Origin: Varroa destructor
Lineage: Eukaryota > Arthropoda > Arachnida > Mesostigmata > Varroidae
Length of the DNA stretch: 64,000 nt
Reading direction: 5' to 3'
Assembly: GCF_002443255.2 (NCBI RefSeq)
Contig: NW_019211456.1
Span: 41,369,435 to 41,433,434, forward strand
Shown: positions 46,601-60,389 of the stretch, one piece after another
How the letters are laid out: every line of letters starts with the position of its first letter
How positions within the stretch are numbered: the stretch's first letter is position 1
Notes under the pieces: generated by a model
The model's database searches: none
Told to the model about the DNA's origin: nothing
The model's input: only the letters and a program-made list of their open reading frames with translations
Translations under genes and position numbers: made by a program

Positions 46601-48570
46601 AACAATAATGATAAGAGTCGTTGTGTGAAGGAAATGGAACGCGCTGCAGCAGAACAACAGAATTGCCTTTTTTGCCACTACAGCGTTCACTTTTCATGCT
46701 ACCCCGCTGCAAAAGCGCCTTTTTGCTGTCGTTTCAGCACGATGGCTACAGCAGTGAAATCTGCAGCGAGTCTATGCTCAGCATTGGTCAGAGCAGCAGA
46801 ATACGCCGCTGAGTTGAGTCGGTTTTACTGATAGGTACGATTGGGCTGGGCTGGGTGGTACGCTCGTGATGGCGGTGATTGTCATACTTTTTCTCTGGCT
46901 ATCGCCGGCCTAGCTGAATGAAAAAAGACGCCCGCGTTAGTCCTGTCGGGAGGTCGGTCGGCCTCCAACAAGAGATGATTGAGTGTTGTCCTGATCGATG
47001 TCCTTTGTGAAGTAAAGAAAAGGGAACAGAGACTTTGAGGGAGAGCCGAGAGGCGAGAGGACAGTCAAGTCGAAAGCTGAGTTGAGTCTGACAACCGCCC
47101 CTTCTCCACTGTCGTTTTCATCGTCGTCGTTAAGGTTATGGATCGTCATCCCTTAGAGCATTATCCTAGAATTCGACCTCCACCGTCATCCTTTACCCTA
47201 CACCGACATATCTCCCCTTCGTTGCAGTACTTTTCTCGGTTCTATCAATCTATATTCCTGGTTTTTCTCTACTATCGCATCTTTCGTAATATTGAACCCA
47301 GTAAATATACACCTAGGATCTTTCTCTATGGCATATCTTCTATCTGTTTGCTTGACGCGTCGCTCCAAATATTCCGTCTTAATAAATCTACCTACCCTAA
47401 AGCTGATTCTTTGTACGGCTATTAAGCCAAATATTATCTTATTCATATGATCGCTCTGCTGATCTGTTTTGATAACACGAGCATCTGCTCTCATTCCGCT
47501 TGAATTCGGCCGGCCGCTTACTACTAATATGTAAGAGGTGCCAAACGCTTATTGTTTACAGTGGTAGGTGTTATTATTAATCGGAAACTAATAGCCTGTT
47601 TGGATATGTAGACGCAACCTCTGTATGTCATATTGGTGACCTGCGTCTTTTTTTTCTTGCAATTGAACACATTTCCTATCTTCATACAGGAAGGTACTGG
47701 ATGTTGGATATATACGGTGGCCCCTCATTTACACAACAATCAGAATTCGCGACGGTCACTATGGCGCTTCTGCAGATGATACGCTTGGTATTACTGTCCT
47801 GTCAAATTTGTTATCAATATATTGTGTCTTCCCACATCTAGTCCGATCTGGCGATCACTGATATCACTTATTACCATCTCATATGATTATCCATGGATGC
47901 AATGGTGAGTCTGACTCCGAGCTCGTTCTTTTGATATCAGTCTCGTCTTGCCGTTATTGCGCGATACGATCTTAGCAGCTTAGCTCCACGATGACCGGCA
48001 AGGCAGTTTCCTCTGCCAGCTTGCCTTAGCTTTGTTCCTTGTCTAGCTGATATGGTCCGCCTGCCCCGTCATTGGCCTTTCCCGAATACCAAAGTCCACT
48101 CTAATGTCGCTTGCCATCTCCTCTTGGTATTACCCCACCCGTCACCTCCTTAGACGCCGTCGCCCCTGTCCCTTTTCCCTGCCAACTTAGCTGGTATGGC
48201 TCCTATAGTCTGTCAAGATCAGTCCACATGTCACTTTGCGCGAACACCATCACATCAACGATCTCAGCCAGAAGCACCCTGATCTTCACTTGCCTCTATC
48301 GCCTTCCCGACCGCAGCCGCATTTTGACCGGTCGGGAAGACGTGCAATCTGAGATCGACAGCCGAGCCTGCCAACAGCTAACTCGTCCGCCGATGCGAGC
48401 CACCAAGCGAACGGTTGTTCGATGAGCTCCTCGCTCGCAAGAAGTCATTTGATCTCTTCTTTTCTGCTGCACTCTGTTCAGATAGTTCTTCAACTCGTTC
48501 TAGGTGGCATGGATCACTCATCTTCAGAAACCATCCGCTTTATAGATACAAGCCGGCGTCTGTGCCGTCG
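43615..48570. other. No gene supported; GC-richer patches
   Basis: A CGT triplet run lies at 44757-44776 and an AGGC tract at about 46259-46275. GC-richer DNA at 45.9-46.8 kb has overlapping frames on both strands. The minus frame at 45870-46109 carries an EF-hand-like DDDRNENGYI, but without a glutamate at loop position 12 or the usual flanking helix. Confidence 0.4.
44757..44776. repeat. CGT triplet repeat
   Basis: Six to seven CGT/GTC units, coding for Val on one strand. Confidence 0.85.
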
Positions 48571-48571
48571 G

Positions 48572-48625
<54 letters not shown>
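48572..48625. repeat. Compound CA/TA microsatellite
   Basis: Four CA units run into about 22 TA units. It produces the longest frame in the window (48422-49042) through a repeated Tyr-Ile reading, which I treat as an artefact. Confidence 0.96.
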
Positions 48626-48628
<3 letters not shown>

Positions 48629-48629
48629 G

Positions 48630-50450
48630 AAGAAAAAACGAGACCTTCGTTTGCCAGCTGCCCAAAGGACACAATCGAGAAAAATTTCTTTTCAGTCGCA
48701 GTAATGTGGCACTTATGTGTCCATTTCGAACAGCTAATCGTTAGCATATTGTTCTGTCAATGTAAAATCGCCAGTACATTGAGGGGGTTCATGTTATGTT
48801 GTGTGGGGAAATCCCGATCATTAAACGGAGGCAAGGTCCATCTTGGCTGGGCCTCACGACGAGTAGCGCCAGCAGCAGCAAAGGTAAACGCTTTCAGCTT
48901 AGCAGAATCGAATTCCAGAATACATCTAGAGACCTCACAGATATTGCCTGTAGCTAAGCGAACTACCGCACTCGTTACGAGCGTTGCACGAGGCCAGTCT
49001 ACCCCACTGTTCTCACCTCTATCCACCCGCTGTGCTCCCTAGATATCGAAGCTAAGTCATTTCCCTTCTTTGTCTGCCTAGCGCTTGACTATTCTATATG
49101 GAATGCAGCATAGATATAGGTATTAGGGAACACTATTCTTGCAGCGGTCCGCTGCAGTCGTATAGAGTATAAGGGTCGACTGGCTGATGGCAGCTCGAGC
49201 ACAGGTTGCTTGATACAGAAGTATTCGTTATTCTCTAAGGCAGCAATGGCGGCGGCGGTACGATGTGGCCAGCTTTTTCAAGATGGCTAGGACGAAAGCG
49301 ACACAACGGAGAAGAAGCTTCGTTCGCGCCGCCGGCGTTGCCTAGGGCGGGTGAAAATGTCAGCTTCCCAACTCGACACTCGCAGGCCCAGTGATTACTG
49401 CTTGTGCTTTCAGTGTTCTCCTCTTTACTGTTTCCCAATTCTCCCTCTCTCATTTTCTCTCGCTCGCTCTCGCCTCTTAAAAGCTCTTTGTAGTAGCGTT
49501 AGCACTCAGGGAGAAGGAACAAGTATACTCACAACAAAGTGGAATGAATAAAAGAATTTTATTGTTGTCTTTTGTCTCAGCTAGCTATTGCTGCCTTTAA
49601 GAGGACCTACGTAGTGGCGGCAGCAGCAGCAGCAGTAGCTTGTGGGACAGTCCGTCGGCTAGCTAGCGAAACAACCGGTTTTGTAATTATTTTCCGCCAA
49701 AGAATAGCAGAAGGAGCAGGAGCGGAAGTATCATCATGCCAGCACCCCCACTGTCGTTGGTGCTGCCGCCTGGTTGCTCTAGGCCCCCAGTTCGTGTACC
49801 AAATGCCTCTTTTGTTACCTGGCATGAGAACCGAACAAGACCGAATATACATAGAATAAAAAAATCATTTTTTTCGATTCTCCTGATGCCAGTGATGGAA
49901 GGATACGCCTATCAAAGTTCCCATCCGCCTTTCGCTCGGCTCTAATAGTAGCGACGCTCCGAAAACGGTCTCTTTTAGCGTTCAGTTCTTGATCTTTTTC
50001 TCCGATAAATAATAAAGGAATATGATGTCACTGCATGAATAGTAAAAATATAACAGGCACAAGGTATACACATGTAGCTTCTGTATAGAATATTTCGTTG
50101 TATTCCCGCATGTAGATACAAGAGGGATAATAAACAATTTTTACCTACGTAGTTTATATATAGACACGACAGAATTAAGCAACGCATGCTGTGGGCAACA
50201 GTAATAGAAACCAAAAGATAATTTTTTGGCATACCTGAGCCAATATTATCTGCATTTTGTACAGATTTGTATATGTCATCTTTCCTCTACATATTTTTGC
50301 GAAGTAGAGGAACACAACATATCTTGGAACATGAGTTGCGTACATGAAGACAAAAAAAACAAGTATACAGACATACGTGCACATACGGAAAATTCAAGTA
50401 AATGCGGTTCATTATTGCGTAGTTCCTAGTGCTGATTGCACCTAGTTGCA
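48630..50450. other. No gene supported
   Basis: Short conflicting frames; a CAG run at about 49620-49636. Nothing recognised. Confidence 0.45.
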
Positions 50451-50456
50451 AAAACA

Positions 50457-50482
50457 GGGGGGGGAGGGGGAGGGGGAGGGGG
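50457..50482 (+). other. G-quadruplex motif
   Basis: Four G tracts (8, 5, 5, 5 bases) separated by single A bases. This is a textbook four-stranded G4-forming sequence with one-base loops, expected to be very stable on the plus strand. Confidence 0.93.
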
Positions 50483-50489
50483 TGTCGTA

Positions 50490-53400
50490 CCCATGCACGC
50501 TTCCATTATAATATATGCATCATTTCTAAGCATTTTTCGCTCTATATAATTTCCACTAGGTACTGTATTGTACTGGCCATACCACTTTTAGAATGTACTG
50601 TAATTCTACTAATGTCATCTTCATAAGGAAAATTGCGGCGACTACGGCTGACGGTTTATCGCTTAAGGAATATATTAAGGGTTTGAGAACGGCAACAGGG
50701 ATTTGCGTGCCACAAGAATGGTTACACGCTCGCCTACCAGTGTGACAGTGTCTCCGTGTGCTACTAGCGCCGCGATGTGTATCGTTCCTGTGTAAGGCTG
50801 TCAGGATGTATCGCTGTGTGACGGTAACATATGTAAAAGTTTAAAGCAGCCCGCCACTGTGAAGCGACATCGGCGGATCTCTTCCGTGCATAACCTTCTC
50901 TCTTAGTTGATCTCTCAAGCGTTCGCCTGCTCTCTCCCGTTTCAACTCGCCTGAAAGCCACATTTGGTACTACTTTAGCCGGTTGCTGAAGACGGATCGA
51001 CCGTTTAGCGGAGCCAACCGCTAAGGCAAATATGTAACCGGCGCAATGCTTAGATGCGGTACGTATTTACAATGTGACACATCACCACTGAAATCAACAA
51101 TGGGAAAGACAACATGTGTCTGATTGTTGTACGCGGTGATGATGGTACCGTTGCTGCTTCAAAAAGGCTTTCCTGGCAAAGAGGAACAGCAAAAGGACAG
51201 AAAGAGCAAAGTTTTGTACCTTTTTTTAAAAACCTGCATGGGTCTACTTTTTTTGACCACCGACACAATCTATTCGATTTTGATCCCGCAGATTCGCGAA
51301 CAGCGAGGGATCATTCTAACTACACCTTCGACGAAATTCAATAACAGAACTGCTGGTAAATTGCAGGGAAAGTGAAGTCCAAGAGTAGCGGCTACAGAGA
51401 GCATGGAAACCCATCTCGGTTTTGCTTTATAGCTAGTATGGCTATTTGAATCCTTTCTGCCGCCTTTGTGGAATCCATGCTTTCGTCAGACTCTCAATTT
51501 CGGCCCAGAACCTGGCTGTCTGCCTGGGTAACTTGTAGAATACGAGATTCGTCTAACCGATCTGACTGACTCGAAATAGCTAGCCTTGCATCGGCCACTT
51601 TACCTTGTTGAACTAATTCCTGAATTCGAGAAGCTTCTACCAGATCTGAAACTGTTATAATGCCATCGCTCCGCCTAAGACTACGACATCTGCAGCCGTA
51701 GTTTTCCCATCTTCATTAACTTTATTTAAGCCGCCCTGTTTGTTCTCTCTGTGTTCTGATCATTGTAGCTCAAACAACGAATAATAAACATTTACCTTTC
51801 GACGTCTTAACTCATAGACTATTTTACATATAAATTCGTTTCGTTAAAGGACGTTTGTCTTTCTCTTCTGCTTTTTTTTCCAAGAAGGAACTACAACACA
51901 ATCGAAGGAAAGCAGATAGCACTGTTTTTAATGACGGATTCGGAATAAGTTATCCGTCGGGAGTGGCTCAGTGAGCTCAGAAACAGTAGTTAGTAAATGG
52001 CTGCTTCAAAGCGTTGCTACTGGTTTTAACCCGTCAGGTGCATGGAGTCACAGGGAGCAAAGCGACACGCTGTAACGTATCCATGCTGCTTAAGGATAAC
52101 AAAGAGTGGTGACAGTTATGATCAGTAATTCGCGGATCTCAGTGTTATATTCCTTCGTTGAAGTGAGTTTCCTTCTAGCGATATAATTGCGGTACTTACG
52201 TTTTTATGAGCCAATTGGCGCCGTCTCTGGTCACCTAGTTAAGGGAAATCAGCGTCATTATCTGTGGAGCCACACTTTTTATGTACGGGGGCAAAATCTA
52301 CACAAACTATTTCACCGGATCTGCTGAAATTAAATTTGCTTTACATGAACTTTATTTGGTTTACAAAAATGTTTGCGTTCTGCCGAATTGCGTTATCAAC
52401 CCGGAGTAGCAAGCAAGACGACAAGCAACCGCGTAAGACATCGGGTCGCCTTTCGTGTTTGGCCAACACTAACAGGTAGAACTTTGTAGCTTCAGCCCGT
52501 AACAACTGCTAGTAGAATCAAACAAGCCTCACACAGCCACTGTGCCTAACCCCTTAAAGAAATCGACATAACGTTTTAAGAACTCCCCTCGATTGCTCTA
52601 TCGTCGTTCCTAAAGGTCGACAAAAAGAGACCAGCTGTCTTCGTTCGCTGGATCTGAGAGGCTATCCTGAGAATTCGTCGCCCCTAGTTGTGAAGCAAGC
52701 AACACTCCGGATCCTGAAAAAGGACATTGTACCGGTAGGTATTACGAAGAGTGTTACAGGCTCATCACATGCTCAGCAGGCCTCCGCAGATGGTGTGACT
52801 ATTACGTTACCCATTATCCTCCGGGCCGGGCTATGGATTGTATGTAAATCGTTGTACGCCTCTACACTGATTACAGCAAAATGAATCACCCTGAATGTAA
52901 GCCATATCAACTGTACATATCCTGATACTCGTAGGATGCCAGAGTACGTTCACAAATAATAATCCAAATTTTGTATTATCTACTTGCTACTTAAAACAAA
53001 ACAGTTTCCTTATTCATTAGAGCCACAGCAACAGCAGGCAGTATCCATACGGATAAGTGAGAATCTTTTTACGAACTATAAGGTTGCCCTTAATCACTGC
53101 GATATGCCTGAATCGGATTACTCTGAATTCTTTAAGAGGCTTTCTCTAATACCGCTTTTTTCCCGACCGAAGAGTTCAGAGCCATTATTTCATTAATAAG
53201 CCCCTATTCTTGACACGGTATGAGCATACTATCTATCTCATTAAAGGAAAGGCCTGAACAGCCCATTCTGCGCTGCACGTGTATTCATGACGGCTGGGTC
53301 ACACACGGTCGAAGCTACGTTAATTCGATATTAAGTGTCTAATACGCTTAAATTCTATCTTTCGATAGGGTGCATCGGACCTTGACTCAGTGGCTTAAAG

Positions 53401-55200
53401 ATTTAATATCCAATTCCACAAATCCGTAGCAACCAGTTTTTATGTGACATTATGGATATAGACCCTCTTAATGCATAACGCTGCTAACCCCGATTCCATC
53501 AGCTTAGGCTATACTTGAATCGATAGGGTGTTGTAAGAAGACGTAGAAAAGATTGAATGCTGGTTTTTGTCAATACGCCCACGTATGTCTCTTCAGAAAT
53601 TTTGCTAACTATCATCTTGTGCTAATTTGAACCCTCTGTTACAACGGATCCTCGTTCTTCTTATGGCGTTGCATCGATGGATGAACACCGGTTAGAATGT
53701 ATTGGAAGCATTTAATATTAGGATCCCTTGTTGATATTTGTGGACTGGGGGGATGCGTTTCACGTATAATCCACCCTCGATAATTTGTATGAACAGATCG
53801 ACACGGTATAATTTCGAAAAAAAGCTTGTATCTGATCGTCATACACTTTCTTCTACGAACGCTTGTTCCTTTTGACGCTTATTAATTCTACAAGATTTTG
53901 ATGTGCTTCTGCCTTTATATCGCATGCGTATAACAACATAATAGATGTTATTATCTACTATTGTAAGCTGGTATCATTGTAATTTCAAGGGAACTTTTAG
54001 CTTACTGGCAGCGGCTCAGCTAGTCCATTAAGAATGAACTGACGTACTGTTACACCTACAGAGCGCATGGACGCCATTAACGTACGCATCGTATGTTCTG
54101 CAAATGTTAACAGAATCGTCGAAGACGGCCATCAACATGAATAAAGAGAGATCTGTTCCATTTCAGATGCTACAAAGCAGGCGCCATCTGTTTGGGTCTG
54201 TTATAAGCATAACCCAGCAAGTTGACCCAGAGTCGTAAATAATGTCGGGGCAGTCTAGCTAGATCTGTCAAGTACCTAGGTAAGTTAGGGCCTCAATAAG
54301 TGCGTACTTTAGAAATCGGGGTAATCTATGTTCCCTCGAGCCTCATCTTGTGACCGTCGCTGAAGGGTAAAGATGGTCCTGGTCTATCGATCATCCCAGT
54401 GCACTGAATAGATCCTCGTATAGGCTATGGACCAGGTAAATGATGGCGTTTCTTTTTGCTGGCGCGTGTCAAATATTGCAAAATATGAAATGAGGTACCA
54501 CGGTGTGCGCGCATTGTATTTCGCTATGCCACACCTATTGTCGACCCGGTACCGCCAAAGGGTTCGGTGCAGTTGCTTTATCACGATATTACCACCTGGA
54601 AACCAGGTCTAAAACACGGCAGGGAATTAGTTTGGTAAACACAATTCGGCCAGAAGGCTACACATTTTTGCGGCTTTCTACTGGTATCGTATGTTCCTTT
54701 GTGTAATTGATGAAAAAGTTCTGTGCAAAGGTTATTTCGCTTATAACTGATATGTGTGTGGAAATTTGCAAGACTGAGCAGCATGTAGAGCATTTAGTAA
54801 ATATGAAATAACGGCAAGCTAAGGGATTTCAGTTTCTCTCTTTTAGATCCGGCTTGGAAATTTGTTATTTTCGGTACTCGCATTAACGAACTATCATGAG
54901 TAAGTTGAATTCCTTTTTTGCCCGTTTTTATTTTCTCTTGATTTAACTGGTCTTGCCCATTATGAACTTATTATTCTCCGCGGGCCAGTATTTGACAGTG
55001 GCACTTGCTGGGCGTACGCAGACTACGTTTTCAATGAAGGTCACAGCCCAAAATCTATCTAATTGTTTCTATTTTAAGTCCTTGGGCAGGGAGGGGACAG
55101 CTGGCTGGGCCTTGGCAGTCACCTCCAGCCTTCTCCATTACCAACAGTCCCTTCCTTTGGTTATGCAATAACAGTCAGCGAATGTACTCGATTGTATGGG
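50490..55200. other. No gene supported
   Basis: A segment at about 54061-54228 plus is open in phase with two acceptors (TTACACCTACAG, TCTGTTCCATTTCAG) and a strong CCTAG/GTAAGT donor at 54280, but an in-frame stop precedes the donor. Otherwise chance-length frames only. Confidence 0.4.
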
Positions 55201-55220
55201 CACAGTTGTAGTTGTGGTGG

Positions 55221-55240
55221 CGCGGGCGGCGATGCCCGCG
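55221..55240. repeat. GC-rich hairpin, 7-bp arms
   Basis: CGCGGGC, GGCGAT loop, GCCCGCG. All-GC stem about 60 bases upstream of a TATA-like box. Confidence 0.85.
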
Positions 55241-55297
55241 GCATTAGCAGTGACGGTGATTATGGTGACTGAATTCAGCTCCTCTTATCCCAGCGCG

Positions 55298-55306
55298 TAT
55301 AAATAT
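55298..55306 (+). promoter_or_regulatory. TATA-like box
   Basis: GCGTATAAATATT at the start of a CpG-rich block. A good arthropod initiator (TCAGT) is not seen 25-32 bases downstream, so this is only a candidate. Confidence 0.25.
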
Positions 55307-56799
55307 TACCGCTCGTAACTCTGCTGTTTGTACAAGATACGTGTGCCTGTGTGTGTGCGTGAGCGTGTAGATGTCGATGTCGGATGCGTCTGCCGATAAG
55401 CGCTAGTGTATCGAGATTTGTGTAGAGTCTTCAGCGTAGAGCTGTTCCTCGATGTTTGCAAAGCGGCTCAACTTAAGAACACTTCAAGAGCTATGACTCG
55501 TAGTGGCTCGGGCTGCTTCGAACGTTGTCGACAGCGACGACGATTACGACAGTGCTGCAAGCGAGAGCTTGAACAAAGATGAGTACGGGACACCAGCGAC
55601 ATTTCAAGCAGTAGCAGTTTTATGTCACTCTTGGTCGCCAGCTCTGCAGGCGTCTGTGGCTAATTTCTAATCAAATTTGTTTGTGTTACTACGGCGTTAT
55701 CCACGTGCAATCGTGGACCACTGCCGCCGCCATGCAAAAGCGATAGCACAACGAGCAGCAAAGACGCTAGAACAACGGAAGAGGAAACAGGAAGGCTTTG
55801 CCCAAAGCTCAAATTTACACAGACGACGCTACGCCATATACAAGGCAGACATACACGCGCAGCAAACGCTATAGAATAAGATATACACAGGCGTACACCC
55901 TTATATATATATATATATGGCCAGTTTCGCTGTGTTCGTCTTCAGCGTCTTTGTTGCCGCGCTCGCATGTATACGGGGCTCGTATACATGGCAAAGGCAG
56001 ATTTGCTTTGCTAGAGAAAGCAACGGCTGCATTGGCGTTATGGTAGTTCTCTGCTGGTTAACGGAGACAGCGGCGCACGAGCACACTCACATCGAAACGA
56101 CGAGAGATTACAAAGCAATCTCCTTCCCGGTGGTCCTGTTGACGTTCTGCCGATGCCGGCCAAGTCTGCGTACGGCCTGTTGCCGCCACCGCCGCTGCTC
56201 CTGCTAAGACAGCTTCGGCGGTTTTCTTCAAGTCGTTACGATTCGTTCTTACTCATTACATGCAGCTTCGGCGATGCTACTGCCACCGCCACCGCTGCTA
56301 TGACCAACCCCTACCTCTTCATCCTCCCTAGCCCCCCGTTTAATACGTCTCCGAACTTATAGTAATCGTAATGTATGAAGCCCTCTGCGTTGGTCGACCG
56401 TGCGTTTGGTCGCTTAGTCGCCCGGCTGTTCGCCTGCCTCGACGATCACTTGAGTTCGCCTCGCTGTCGTGTAATCCTACAAACATAAAGATGTCGTGCC
56501 AACGTTTGTTCGGCTCTGTGCTATTATTTTATTGAAATGCGTTTGTGTAACGCGCAGACGCAGAAAACGACAGAGACAGGCAGGCAGGCAACAGGAAACA
56601 CAGGCACATTTGCGTTCATGCACTCCGACATATAAATCCGTAATGCGTGTAGAACACACAGACCTGCGGAACGGAGACCGCGCTAGTGTCGCTGCCCTCA
56701 TATTAAGCCACGTTAAGAGGAAAGCCACATGTTAGGAAAAGAACCAAACCAACAAAAGGCTAAAAACATTAACAGCGGACAGCACGTAACAAACAGAAG

Positions 56800-59700
56800 T
56801 GGAGCAAACGTTGAATTTCAAAATGTAAAAAGTGAAAGCCATACAAACCGAGGAAAATAATAGTTTGCTATGTGGGTAGTATGTTCAACATAGATTATTC
56901 ATATCCGAGCTTTAGGACAACAACGTTCCGACTGAAAATAGCCGATGGGAGGAGTGAGGGATCTTCAGTGTTAATTTGAAGTTTCGATTGAATTTGCCCA
57001 TTTATGATCGCATTTGGAGTAACGTTTTTCACGTCGAATCAATAAGACACAGCATGGTCACCAAATCTAAGTTAGGACAATACTTGTTGGCTGAAACATC
57101 TTTAAAGGCTGAACATCTCAAAATTGTATTACACAACATATTCGGCCTCGATCAGATTTTTTCTTTTTTCTTCAAAGTGACTGGAATCTATCACCGTCGA
57201 TACGTTGGCAACAGGCCATTTCGGCCGGTTCCTATCTACTTAACACTACATCTGTGAGAAAGCGCAAATCTCACAGGCTACAGTGGAATAAAGATTAGTT
57301 TAGCACTTTCATGAGTTTTGATGACGAGCTTTTAGTAATTCTTTAACATTTCAAGTACTGAATAAATGTCTAATATTGGATTTTTGCTGAACCAGTGTGG
57401 GAGCTGTGTGTGGTTCAATAGTACAATTTAACTTCGTACAACGTATAACTTTGCCTGGACCAGAACTTTTATTTTATTTCTGGACGATGGAAAGGACAAC
57501 GTTAGCGATAGAGCTGGTATTTATTGAAGCTAGTAGAAACCACATTCTTATTGAAACTGCACCGAAGCCTAAAAGTGTTAAAAAGTTTAGGTACTAATCA
57601 CTTAATTCTTATAGTAAAAAGCTACTTTCTAATATCAAAACTTTACGTCGCGTAACGTAGGGCTTTGAAGAACGACCGACTTACAATCAAGCGTGTTCCT
57701 CTCCATTCAAACTAACGACAGATATATCAAGATCTATCGTTTCTATATTTGTGAGAGCTGGCCTGTCCCCATTAGAAGGGTCCGCAGAAACGTTTTCTGT
57801 GCTTACATGTTCCGTCAGGATCTATAGATGTATAGTAGGTTTCTGATGCTACATAGGATATTAGATACGTGACTAACTTCGTTTGTGTTCATTAATGGTT
57901 AAAAATAAGACGGAAGTAGCAGCTACAACGATAGCAGCCCAAATATCGGCACCAAAAGACGAGCCGATGGCAACATCCATCATTTTCAATAAATTGAACT
58001 ACGCAACTGCGTGTAAGTTGCAGATCGGGAAAGGAGTGACCGCAGTGTAGCCTATTATATATTCAAATGCTTTTCAAGACGGCTTTCGTAATGGACACTT
58101 GAGCAAAAGAAGTTTCTCCCGGACCACCAGCCGCAACAAAACGCTCCGCAGATAAACAGGCTTTGAACGCCGACGCATGCAGAAGCGACAGCGGAAATTG
58201 GAGCGATACAACACGAGGTAAAGTAGAATTAATATCTGAAGAAAATAAGCGCGACGCTGGCGGGTCCAACTAACCGTTGCTATACATACTGCCGTTAGCG
58301 CTAGTCGCCGATAAGACAAAATCTAACAAAACCATGGACAACTCCCTCGAGTCACAGAACTCTAGGTGACGAATAAACTGAACTGGGTCATAGCTTACGA
58401 CCTCCCGTGAAGATCATCGTAGGCGGCGGTGTGGCACAATGTCAAGCAGGACAGAACAACTCGGCCTGTTTTTTATACGCCGTCGCGGCTCAAGGAAGCA
58501 ACAAGGGGCAGACAGAGAGAAAGAGCAGTTCGAAATAACGACGTCATTTACACAATGATGAATTGCCGGTCCTCCCTGTAGTTTCCTCCGCTCGCTGCCT
58601 CAAAGTCGTTGTTTGGGCGGATGCCCTCAGCATCGACGTTGTTTCTTCTGTGCATTAATTCGGAAATTACCACTTTCCAACATTTGTCGCGGCCGCAATA
58701 ACTTTTATAGCGGCAATGACGGCAACAGTAACAGTAAAATCAACGTCGACCACAATGTTGAAAACAGTGGGAGACGCCAAGCTTGCTACTAATAAGTACA
58801 TATGTATATATATATATATATGTAAAAGCAGCGAATCGCGATGGTGATGTCGCCCCTTTTCTTGTGTCATACAGTGTGGACCGCGAAAGATGTGGGTCAG
58901 CCCATGCTGTCAACGACGATACCTGTCACTCGAACAAAGGATAATAATAATAATAGAATCGTGAGTATAAATTTTGTTTGAGAACATTTAGCTGACCATC
59001 AATTATGTTTTCGAATGGAAAGGAAAAACCGTTTAGCTTTTTTTTTATTTTTAAACCGAGGTATGTTATTTGGGTGTACTGGTTTTGACATTTGACAGCA
59101 ATATATCATAGCGTCAATTTTACTTTAGCCTCAAAATGTTATTATTTTTTTTTTGCTTTTAGCCCGAGAACGTTCCTTTTTTGCCGAAAATTTTAGAATA
59201 GTATTTGCAATCTTCTGATTAAAAATTTTTCGCATGAAGATCCGTTCTCCACTCGCTTGCATTACTGTCCGTCATGCCCAGCTGCAAGACCATCCCTCAA
59301 TATTATGTTATCTAGTACCAACAATGGAAATTTTGGTGTTGCGTTGTGCTAGGTAACACAACTAGTAACTGTAACTTCTAGCAGCAATAATTTCTACATC
59401 AGGACGTAAAAGAGAATACCATAACATAATCCAATTTAAATTCAACATTGATGTTTGATACTTTATGTAATACAAACTGACAGACTTGAGCGATTTCGAA
59501 ACTGAATTATCCAGTGGAGAAGCTCCGTCATACGCAAAAGTCGGGAGTGCTGATATCAGAGATATATATATACCAGTATACCTACGCTGTAGCCTATGGC
59601 TATGCCAGAATTTCGAAGAACAATTAGTATAATTAACGACGGCTCTACAGAAGCTATAAGAACCGAAATCGAAATCATCAGCTCCATAGACAGTAGCTTC

Positions 59701-60240
59701 ATAGCTTTAAGATGATCTTAGTGGCCAACAAAGCTTTCGTTGGTCGCCTCGTTTAGTACCTATCAATGTATGGTGCTGACTTTCATCAGGTATCGCCGCT
59801 TTATGTTTCGACTACTTTACTTTTTTTTTATGTAACTTCTATGTATGTATTGCTTGATGCAGATATTTTGTAAACGTTTCTGTTTGTCATCAAAATCAGT
59901 CATCCGTAAATAACACGCATCACAATGAGCATCATGTCATGTATGACAGCAAATATATGCAGAGAAGCGAGACATCCTATTGAAGAAAAGTACAGCGATG
60001 CACTCATTGACTAATGAGTGACGGGGCTTCGAGTTGAATAGCAGACGATTCGCAAAGTTCGGTTTTTGTCATTTCTGTTATTAAATACTCGCAGACAACC
60101 ACAACAACAGAAGATCTATGCGAACGCAATGAATGAGCCGCGAAGCCGTACGAATGGGGAACAGCGCGGTGCGGTGAGTTGCATCGCATCGCTGCCGGCT
60201 AATTTGCCCAGAATAACGCCAAAATGCCGGGATAGCTGAT
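56800..60240. other. Non-coding stretch
   Basis: Frames at 56976-57257 and 57397-57597 plus are chance-like. A short hairpin (CTGTGAGA, 9-nt loop, TCTCACAG) lies near 57252. A TA run is at about 58799-58822 and an AAT run near 58940. Confidence 0.45.
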
Positions 60241-60250
60241 CTGTATGTTC

Positions 60251-60290
60251 ATACATACATCCATCCATCCATCCATCCATCCATCTATCC
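60251..60290. repeat. CATC tetranucleotide microsatellite
   Basis: CATA units passing into about six CATC units. Confidence 0.93.
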
Positions 60291-60365
60291 CAGCCTTCTT
60301 ATAGGACTCAGCCGGCATCGCGATAGCCGCGACTGGCAGCGGTCCTTTCTATGGCGACAGCGGTA

Positions 60366-60386
60366 GCAGCGCAGCGCAGCGCAGCG
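60366..60386. repeat. GCAGC pentanucleotide repeat
   Basis: Four GCAGC units plus one base. Confidence 0.9.
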
Positions 60387-60389
60387 TAG

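Larger units (their letters stand above)
55200..56800. other. CpG-rich block, possible promoter and 5' untranslated region
   Basis: CG dinucleotides are dense, and many short frames overlap on both strands. At its left edge sit a GC-rich hairpin (55221-55240) and a TATA-like site (55298). An AGGC tract is at about 56577-56590 and a TA run at 55899-55918. A transcribed 5' region on the plus strand is plausible, but no main coding frame follows in view. Confidence 0.33.

Noticed and set aside
48422..49042. Longest frame in the window (206 codons, plus strand)
   Set aside because: It is held open by the TA microsatellite at 48580-48625, read as alternating Tyr-Ile; the opposite strand does the same. 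No domain outside the repeat.
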